Source of the DNA: Promethearchaeota archaeon
GTDB lineage: Archaea; Asgardarchaeota; Lokiarchaeia; Sigynarchaeales; SOKP01
Direction: 5' to 3'
DNA length: 7,717 bases
Assembly: GCA_014729315.1 (NCBI GenBank)
Contig: WJKD01000509.1
Coordinates: 1 to 7,717, forward strand
Positions 1 to 4,661 of this stretch are shown piece by piece. The stretch's first letter is position 1. Each line of letters starts with the position of its first letter. The position numbers and the translations under genes were made by a program. The notes under the pieces are model-generated. The model saw only the letters and a list, made by a program, of their open reading frames with translations, made no database searches and was not told the origin of the DNA.

Positions 1-27
1 AAGGATGTAAATGAATTTGATAAATAA
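1..27 (+). CDS. possible C-terminal tail of a gene cut by the window edge
   Basis: The first frame is open from the window edge for eight codons (KDVNEFDK) and ends in TAA. The charged residues suit a protein C-terminus. The other two forward frames stop within 12 bases, and no minus-strand start codon lies in this stretch. Eight codons are far too few to identify anything, and chance is a real alternative. Confidence 0.18.
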   Translation, partial: KDVNEFDK

Positions 28-171
28 AAGATAGTTCCTAAATACTTTTATCGTAAATGAAATTAATTTATAACGGTTATTTAGTATAAAATTATTAACT
101 TTAGCTCAATTTTCTTTACTTAAGAATAAAAAGAGAAAAACAGAATTAAGTAAGTTTTATTATTCATCGAT

Positions 172-360
172 ATGCGTAAAACAGTAAAAATAAGATTATG
201 TCCAAAATGTAGACAACCTACGCTAAAAAGCGCTACGAATGTTAGCGGTTGGCTCGCACCCTCTATGTTCGAATGCACGAACGAAGATTGCGGTTATATC
301 GGTTATTTATGCATTGAAGTAGATCCGGAAGACTTCGAAAGATGTGTAGATAAGGATTAA
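172..360 (+). CDS. small zinc ribbon protein, 62 residues
   Basis: The function is not known. The protein is one zinc ribbon with little else. Cys10 and Cys13 (CPKC) form the first knuckle, and Cys35 and Cys40 (CTNEDC, a CX4C spacing) followed by GYIG form the second. Two further cysteines lie at 47 and 58. Between the knuckles is the segment NVSGWLAPSMFEC, and after them LCIEVDPEDF. From memory, small archaeal zinc ribbon proteins share this NVSGWL...C...GY.G...IEVD pattern, so I read it as a conserved archaeal family and not a random ORF. It might bind nucleic acid or another protein, but nothing here shows which. ATG 172 is the only sensible start, and no clear Shine-Dalgarno precedes it. 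The isomerase gene follows on the same strand after 109 bases and has its own promoter-like sequence. Confidence 0.75.
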   Translation: MRKTVKIRLCPKCRQPTLKSATNVSGWLAPSMFECTNEDCGYIGYLCIEVDPEDFERCVDKD

Positions 361-432
361 AATAACGAATAATTTTTGTTGTATTAGGAGCGAATTTAGG
401 TGTTGAATTACTAAATGATTTATTTAGACTAA

Positions 433-463
433 TTTTTATAAATTTAATAAAAACGAATAGTGA
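433..463 (+). promoter_or_regulatory. candidate TATA box and ribosome binding site of the isomerase gene
   Basis: TTTTTATAAA at 433-442 resembles an archaeal TATA box. Its centre lies about 32 bases before ATG 470. AGTGA at 459-463 matches the GTGA part of the archaeal GGAGGTGATC Shine-Dalgarno and sits six bases before the ATG. If the TATA box is used, the transcript would start at or just inside AGTGA, so the leader would be very short. A second TATA-like sequence, AATTTAATAA at 441-450, would make the gene leaderless. Confidence 0.4.
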
Positions 464-469
464 ATATTC

Positions 470-1417
470 ATGGAACAATTAATAAAAAACGCCGAGAAAA
501 TTAGATCATTAGAAATTCAAGGCGCTACTAATGTAGCTTTAAGTGCTATTGATTTCTTAAGTCAATACGCAAAAAGACTGACAGATTGCTGTAGTGCGGA
601 GGAATATTTAGAGAAACTACGGGAAGCAAAAGATATATTATTTGATACTCGTCCAACAGAACCCGCGATGAGAAACGGATTAAATTACGTCATTAACCAA
701 TTAAAATCTAATAAAGACAAGCTTCTAGACCAAGATATTTTGAGCTTCATAGATAACTGCAAAGATAATTATAAATCAATGATCGAGAATTCTAAAAATA
801 AAATAGCTCAGATTGGAGCCCGAAGAATCCCTAACCTTGAAGAGAATGAAAATTTTGTTGTCATGACTCATTGCCATTCATCAGTGGTTACGGGTATATT
901 TTTAGAAGCTAAAAAACAAGGAAAAGACAATTTTAAGGTAATTAATACAGAAACGCAACCCCGACTTCAAGGGCACAAAACTGCAAAACAATTGGCTAAA
1001 GCTGGAGTAGAAGTAATTCACGTAGTTGATAGTGCGATGAGATGGGCAGTGAATCACTTTGAAGTAGATCTAATTCTCATCGGTGCGGATTCAATAACTT
1101 CGGAGGGAACGGTACTTAATAAGATCGGTTCGCGATTGCTAGCGTTAGTCGCTCACGAAGAGCATGTGCCGTTCTATGTGGCGTCTCCGCTACTAAAATA
1201 TAATCCTGAGACCTCGTTTGGGATCTTAGAGAAAATAGAGATGAGAGATCCCAATGAAATTTGGACTGAGGCTCCAAAGGGAATCACCGTCCTAAATCCT
1301 GCTTTTGAAACAGTAAGCAGAAGGTATATTGACGGACTTATTACTGAAGCTGGAATATTTGCTTCGAGTCATGTACATTTTCAATTTACCAAACTATATC
1401 CTGAATTAGAAGTTTAA
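470..1417 (+). CDS. eIF2B-family protein, probable ribose-1,5-bisphosphate isomerase
   Basis: Probably converts ribose-1,5-bisphosphate to ribulose-1,5-bisphosphate, the RuBisCO substrate, in the archaeal AMP pathway. The 315 residues match the usual length of about 320. A helical N-terminal domain carries EIQGATNVA (15-23) and DTRPT (59-63, Arg61). The Rossmann-like C-terminal domain carries MTHCHS (132-137), VVDSA (185-189), IGADSI (204-209), NKIG (217-220), YNPETSFG (244-251) and EMRDP (257-261). Cys135 and Asp207 align with the catalytic Cys133 and Asp202 of the characterised Thermococcus enzyme. Two features are atypical: Gln17 precedes Gly-Ala where I recall Arg in the Thermococcus protein, and the conserved NPAFDxTPP motif reads NPAFETVSR (276-284). 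The gene converges on a form III RuBisCO gene, which supports the isomerase reading. The alternative is an archaeal eIF2B-like protein of other function. ATG 470 is chosen because AGTGA precedes it at good spacing. Confidence 0.78.
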   Translation: MEQLIKNAEKIRSLEIQGATNVALSAIDFLSQYAKRLTDCCSAEEYLEKLREAKDILFDTRPTEPAMRNGLNYVINQLKSNKDKLLDQDILSFIDNCKDNYKSMIENSKNKIAQIGARRIPNLEENENFVVMTHCHSSVVTGIFLEAKKQGKDNFKVINTETQPRLQGHKTAKQLAKAGVEVIHVVDSAMRWAVNHFEVDLILIGADSITSEGTVLNKIGSRLLALVAHEEHVPFYVASPLLKYNPETSFGILEKIEMRDPNEIWTEAPKGITVLNPAFETVSRRYIDGLITEAGIFASSHVHFQFTKLYPELEV

Positions 1418-1473
1418 ATAGATTTTTCTGAACTTATCAATTCGTGTAGTTTTCTTGAAATAAAATAAGGGTC

Positions 1474-1488
1474 TTTTTTTTATTTTTT
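1474..1488 (+). terminator. oligo-T tract, probable terminator of the isomerase transcript
   Basis: Eight T, one A and six T follow the isomerase stop codon by 56 bases. Archaeal RNA polymerase stops at such tracts without a hairpin, and I see no strong stem before it. The tract overlaps the last codons of the convergent RuBisCO gene, where it encodes the terminal lysines and the stop on the other strand. It would act on the rightward transcript only. Confidence 0.5.
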
Positions 1489-2763
1489 ACTCCACTTATC
1501 TAGAGCCTTTTGTAGCTCTGAATGTTTCTTAGCGTATTCTTCTAATTTATATCCCCCTAGCAGGGCATCTACAGCTTGGCGTATTGCTTTGGCTCCAGAT
1601 TCGGTACCTTCTGGATGTCCATGACAACCACCGCCAAACTGGAAAACCATCTCTTTACCTAATATCTCTATTAATTCTGGAATATCTAGCGGACTTAAAC
1701 CTCCAGAAGCAACGGGTAATATTGGTTTCATGTTAGCCCAATTTTGGTCTAACAATGTTTCATCGTTTCCTAGAAAGTTAGATCCGGTGATAGCTTTATT
1801 AATTTCCAAAACTTCCCTTTTTCCGCCTTCCATTTTTCCAACAACAGTACCCGTGTGAAGTTGATCTACTCCAATGAGTCTCATAATCTTAGCCAGTGAG
1901 AGCATGGTCATACCATGTTTTTTATTTCGAGTTAAGGCAGCATGCATAGCTCTGTGGGCGTGAATAACTACATTTTTATCATCTAGGTATTCTCTTATTT
2001 CTTGAACTGCTGAAAAGCCGATTGTCAAAATGTCTATCATTATATATTCTCCACCACATTCTATTACGAAATCTGCTCTTTCTTTCATTGTAGAGACGGG
2101 TGCAGTGATATTTGGCATGTAAATCTTCTTTTCACCAGTTTCGTTTTCAAGCTTATCACGAATTTTTAGAGTCTCTTCAATTCTCTTTTCAAATTTATTA
2201 AAAGTCATACTGGTCAAATTTTCATCGTCTTTAACAATATCCAAACCTCCTTTCCAGGCTTGTCCACATACTTGGGCGTGTTCTTTCTCGTTTAAACCAA
2301 CTTTAGGTTTAACAATAGTACCTAACAACGGTCTGTTGGTTACTTTAGTTAAATTCTTTATACCTTGGATGCCAAATTTAGGTCCTCTATATGCCTTTAT
2401 TATATCTCGTGGAAAAGAAACATCTAATAGTCGCAAATTTTTTAGTGCTTTCATTCCATAAATATTTCCGGCGATCGCACTAAGAATTTGCGACATATTT
2501 CCAGCCTCAAATAATTCTTGGGTATAAGCTATTTTTACAATGTTTTTTTCTTTATTGATTGAGAAAGCTGAAGGTCGAAGACGTTTAGCAATATCTTCGG
2601 ACATAGTTATGATTTCCGTCCACGTCCCTATAGAGCTCTCTTTCGCAATCTCTTCGCAAGCTTGTTCAATGTTTGGACACGCTTCTGGAGCCCTTTCCAC
2701 ATAATACATCGCAATAAGATCTGTTTCTTTCGGAGTATAATCCAAATTAACATAATCAACCAT
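1480..2763 (-). CDS. rbcL: form III ribulose-1,5-bisphosphate carboxylase large subunit
   Basis: Adds CO2 to ribulose-1,5-bisphosphate to give two 3-phosphoglycerate. In archaea this serves the AMP nucleotide-salvage pathway, in the cytoplasm, as assemblies of large subunits only. The 427 residues are short for form I (about 475) and typical of archaeal form III. All active-site motifs are visible: Glu42 and GTW (46-48), Asn100, KPK with Lys152 and Lys154, GGLDIVKDDEN with the carbamylated Lys178 and metal ligands Asp180 and Glu181, HAHR with His270 and Arg271, HTGTVVGK with His303 and loop-6 Lys310, SGG at 353-355 and FGGG at 376-379. An active carboxylase is therefore expected, not a form IV RuBisCO-like protein. 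GGGCHGHPEGT (377-387) in place of the form I GGGTLGHPWGN is the archaeal style. No small-subunit gene is nearby, as expected. Start ATG 2763 has AGTGA six bases upstream and the conserved N-terminal region intact. The probable isomerase gene lies immediately downstream on the opposite strand. Confidence 0.95.
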   Translation of the reverse strand: MVDYVNLDYTPKETDLIAMYYVERAPEACPNIEQACEEIAKESSIGTWTEIITMSEDIAKRLRPSAFSINKEKNIVKIAYTQELFEAGNMSQILSAIAGNIYGMKALKNLRLLDVSFPRDIIKAYRGPKFGIQGIKNLTKVTNRPLLGTIVKPKVGLNEKEHAQVCGQAWKGGLDIVKDDENLTSMTFNKFEKRIEETLKIRDKLENETGEKKIYMPNITAPVSTMKERADFVIECGGEYIMIDILTIGFSAVQEIREYLDDKNVVIHAHRAMHAALTRNKKHGMTMLSLAKIMRLIGVDQLHTGTVVGKMEGGKREVLEINKAITGSNFLGNDETLLDQNWANMKPILPVASGGLSPLDIPELIEILGKEMVFQFGGGCHGHPEGTESGAKAIRQAVDALLGGYKLEEYAKKHSELQKALDKWSKK

Positions 2764-2790
2764 GAATAGTCACTTTTTACGATTTTAAAT
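2764..2790 (-). promoter_or_regulatory. candidate start signals of the RuBisCO gene
   Basis: Read on the minus strand, AGTGACTATTC runs directly into ATG 2763. Its AGTGA (2770-2774) is a GTGA-type Shine-Dalgarno. ATTTAAAAT (2782-2790) is a weak TATA-like sequence centred about 23 bases from the ATG, which would give a nearly leaderless transcript. The leader matches that of the isomerase gene at all but one of its 11 bases. The distal part of this 134-bp gap also holds AATTTATAA elements that could serve either direction. Confidence 0.35.
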
Positions 2791-2850
2791 TCCTAATCGA
2801 ATAAATGAAACCTAGAATTTAGAGGATACGGATGAATAAAAAAGGAAGCA

Positions 2851-2892
2851 AAAAGAATTTATAATATTTTTAATTTATAACCTTAAGTGATC
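2851..2892 (+). promoter_or_regulatory. promoter and ribosome binding site of the eL22-like gene
   Basis: AAAAGAATTTATAATA (2851-2866) combines a purine-rich BRE-like stretch with a TATA box centred near 2860. AATTTATAA is repeated exactly at 2856-2864 and 2872-2880. The first copy has the better distance, since a start about 26 bases on falls near 2886. That is just before GTGATC (2887-2892), a six-base match to the archaeal Shine-Dalgarno, five bases before ATG 2898. The geometry fits a very short leader that begins at the ribosome binding site. Confidence 0.5.
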
Positions 2893-2897
2893 GAATA

Positions 2898-3206
2898 ATG
2901 AGTGCTACAACAAAGCAGCTATTTGTTAATATTAAAGATCTATCTTTCAAAAGCGAACAGTTAGTCACTGATTTAAACAGATTTCTTACAGAAGCATTAC
3001 CGCAAATAAGTATAACGCGAAATGGAAACGAATTTGAAGTCAAAGTATCCTCTGATTTTTCAAATCGGATTTTAAAGCTAAGAATAAAAAAGTTTTTGCA
3101 TAAAAAGGAAATTAATAACGATTTCAGACCAATTTCTTACAATGACCCTGAGAAAGACGGCTATATCGTCAAAGAAAGACGAATAGTGGAGATTCCTTAT
3201 TATTAA
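2898..3206 (+). CDS. eL22-like ribosomal protein (eukaryotic L22e homologue)
   Basis: Probable large-subunit ribosomal protein of the eL22 family, 102 residues against about 128 in human RPL22. From memory of the human sequence, FLTE (29-32) matches FLQE, and [19 protein letters not shown] (37-55) matches the human strand [40 protein letters not shown] (57-77) then lines up with [30 protein letters not shown] (88-96) matches SYELRYFQI. The order and spacing are kept over nearly the whole domain. The lysine-rich N-terminal and acidic C-terminal tails of the eukaryotic protein are missing. eL22 is absent from most archaea but has been reported in Lokiarchaeota. The protein is basic in its central helix, as rRNA binding requires. 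It is divergently oriented to RuBisCO and precedes the CitG-like gene by 57 bases. The call rests on remembered alignment only, and a structure-based comparison would settle it. Confidence 0.75.
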   Translation: [102 protein letters not shown]

Positions 3207-3207
3207 A

Positions 3208-3218
3208 TTTATATATAA
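3208..3218 (+). promoter_or_regulatory. TATA box of the CitG-like gene
   Basis: TTTATATATAA begins two bases after the eL22-like stop codon and is the best match to the archaeal TATA consensus in the window. A transcript would start near 3238-3242 and give a leader of about 24 bases before TTG 3264. The CitG-like gene can therefore be transcribed separately from the gene before it. Confidence 0.5.
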
Positions 3219-3248
3219 GAGATCTTAGTAATTCCTAAATAATCAACC

Positions 3249-3254
3249 AGTGAT
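3249..3254 (+). promoter_or_regulatory. Shine-Dalgarno-like AGTGAT supporting a TTG start
   Basis: AGTGAT matches GTGAT of the archaeal Shine-Dalgarno and ends nine bases before TTG 3264. No in-frame ATG or GTG exists between the upstream stop (TAA 3240-3242) and the conserved SGWPKPGN motif, so a TTG start is required. The spacing is slightly long. Confidence 0.4.
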
Positions 3255-3263
3255 TTTTATTTC

Positions 3264-4235
3264 TTGCATTCCTCAAAAAAGATAAAATTAAGTATTAACT
3301 CGGTTAACGATATTGTCCGATGCGTTAATTTAGCAAGCTTATTAGAGATTTCTGGATGGCCAAAACCTGGAAATATCCATCGTACTCGAAACTTTATAGG
3401 AACTTGTTTTGAACATCTTTTAGCAGGTATAGCAGCGATTGTACCAAATTACATGGAATTTTGCCATAGGATTCATAGGGAATGTTCAAACGATTATAGT
3501 AATTACAGTTTCATTAAATTGGGGAAATTCTTCAAGGAAACAACCAAAATGATGATGAAATTCCAGAAAGGAGGAAATGTATTATTAGGACATATCTTAT
3601 TATTAACTCCTTTAGCGGCGACAGCTTCAATTTGCTTGCACAAAAAAAAGAAATCCTTAATGGATTTTAAATCAGAACTCAAAAAAGTGATTGATGAGTC
3701 TTCAGTTGAGGATACATTAAACTTATACGATGCTATTAGAATATGTAATCCCGGAGGATTAGGCTCAGTAAAAAAATATGACGTAAACAATAAAGAATCC
3801 ATCAATGAAATTAAAAGAAATAATATAAACCTCAAAAAAATATTTAACCTTTCTAAGGAATACGATACAATAAGTAAAGAATATTCTTCTTACTTCGACA
3901 TAACATTAAAACAGGGATTACCGTACTATTTCCAAGTATTTGCAGATACTATGGATATAAACATTGCTACCGTTAACACATTTATATATATCTTATCTAA
4001 ACACCCCGATACACTGATATCTCGAAAAACTAATAGGGACAAAGCAAGAATGGTTTCAGAAAAAGCATTAAAGATCATTAGAGAAGGAGGCATAAAAAAC
4101 CAAAAAGGAATTGAAATGACGAAAAAGTTTGATAATTACTTACATCGTAATGATAATTTATTAAATCCCGGAACCACTGCCGATCTTATCGCTGGAGTAA
4201 TTTTTTGTGCTTTGTTATTTGGTCTCAGATTTTGA
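3264..4235 (+). CDS. CitG-family protein (triphosphoribosyl-dephospho-CoA synthase-like, COG1767)
   Basis: In bacteria CitG and MdcB join ATP and dephospho-CoA into triphosphoribosyl-dephospho-CoA, precursor of the prosthetic group of citrate lyase and malonate decarboxylase. Archaeal members are common but I know of no settled function. The 323 residues carry the family blocks in order: SGWPKPGNIHR (30-40), HLLAGI (51-56), GGNVLLGHILLLTPLA (103-118), NPGGLG (162-167), HPDTLISRK (247-255) and NPGTTADLIAG (301-311), with a hydrophobic end. All are archaeal in style, and the protein looks intact. No citrate lyase or malonate decarboxylase gene is in the window, so a different phosphoribosyl-transfer reaction is possible. 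CitG-like genes also occur near tetrahydromethanopterin genes in methylotrophs, as far as I recall. The start is TTG 3264. The first internal Met (residue 64) would remove the SGWPKPGN motif. TFS follows after 72 bases on the same strand. Confidence 0.8.
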   Translation: MHSSKKIKLSINSVNDIVRCVNLASLLEISGWPKPGNIHRTRNFIGTCFEHLLAGIAAIVPNYMEFCHRIHRECSNDYSNYSFIKLGKFFKETTKMMMKFQKGGNVLLGHILLLTPLAATASICLHKKKKSLMDFKSELKKVIDESSVEDTLNLYDAIRICNPGGLGSVKKYDVNNKESINEIKRNNINLKKIFNLSKEYDTISKEYSSYFDITLKQGLPYYFQVFADTMDINIATVNTFIYILSKHPDTLISRKTNRDKARMVSEKALKIIREGGIKNQKGIEMTKKFDNYLHRNDNLLNPGTTADLIAGVIFCALLFGLRF

Positions 4236-4293
4236 AATTTCTTATGGAAAATTTATTGAACAGATGTGTTACTATAATATTTTGAGAATATAA

Positions 4294-4300
4294 AGGAGGA
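4294..4300 (+). promoter_or_regulatory. strong Shine-Dalgarno of the TFS gene
   Basis: AGGAGGA ends seven bases before ATG 4308. It is the only full GGAGG-type site in the window; the other genes use a GTGA variant or nothing obvious. ACTATAATATTTT (4271-4283) just upstream is TATA-like, but its use would start the transcript at or after this site. Translation from a message shared with the CitG-like gene is therefore as likely. Confidence 0.7.
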
Positions 4301-4307
4301 AACACTT

Positions 4308-4661
4308 ATGGAATTTTGCGATGAATGTGGAGGTATGATGCTGGTGACAAAAGATGATAACGGAAAAAAAATATTCAAATGTAAATGTGGAGCAATTAAA
4401 TTATTTAATCAAGAAAAGGAAGAAGATTATAAAATTAGTAAGAGGATAAAACAACCAATTAGAAACGAGGTCGTGAATGTAGAAACTATAATGAAATGGA
4501 AGGAAGAAAACTTAAAAAGTTCCATTAAGAATTTTAAATGCTCAAGATGTGGATATGACAAAGCGCATCTAGAGACCCGACAAACCCGAAGTGCTGACGA
4601 AGGAATGACACATTTTATTACTTGTTTAAAATGTGGAAAAATGAGGAAGATTGGTAGTTAA
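4308..4661 (+). CDS. tfs: transcription factor S (TFS, archaeal TFIIS/RPB9-like)
   Basis: TFS binds archaeal RNA polymerase and stimulates cleavage of the nascent RNA in backtracked complexes, rescuing arrested transcription and improving fidelity. The 117 residues are close to the usual length of about 110. The N-terminal ribbon has Cys4 and Cys7 (FCDEC), then Cys25 and Cys27 (KCKCG). The C-terminal ribbon has Cys78 and Cys81 (CSRCG), the signature QTRSADEGMT (92-101) and Cys106 and Cys109 (CLKCG). Asp97 and Glu98 are the acidic pair that reaches the polymerase active site, so cleavage activity is expected. The second N-terminal knuckle is CXC where CX2C is usual, which is odd. A charged linker (35-75) joins the ribbons. 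The start is fixed by the strong AGGAGGA site. The gene ends tail to tail with the glycosyltransferase gene, overlapping it by four bases. Confidence 0.93.
   Translation: MEFCDECGGMMLVTKDDNGKKIFKCKCGAIKLFNQEKEEDYKISKRIKQPIRNEVVNVETIMKWKEENLKSSIKNFKCSRCGYDKAHLETRQTRSADEGMTHFITCLKCGKMRKIGS

Noticed and set aside
1..171. RNA gene or CRISPR-like repeats in the left-end non-coding stretch
   Set aside because: It is AT-rich with no tRNA-like cloverleaf, GC-rich structured segment or spaced repeats. Only TATA-like runs near 65-74 and 91-104 are seen.
263..478. 71-residue open frame on the minus strand
   Set aside because: It overlaps the zinc ribbon gene and the isomerase promoter, has no recognisable motif, and the plus-strand gene has clear cysteine knuckles.
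470..1417. Reading the gene as a translation initiation factor eIF2B subunit
   Set aside because: The catalytic Cys135 and Asp207 and the neighbouring RuBisCO favour the isomerase. The altered NPAFD motif keeps some doubt.
1480..2763. Form IV RuBisCO-like protein
   Set aside because: All active-site residues, including the carbamylated lysine and loop-6 lysine, are present.
3503..3835. 110-residue open frame on the minus strand
   Set aside because: It lies inside the CitG-like gene, which shows family motifs on both sides. The hydrophobic translation is what the antisense of lysine-rich coding yields.
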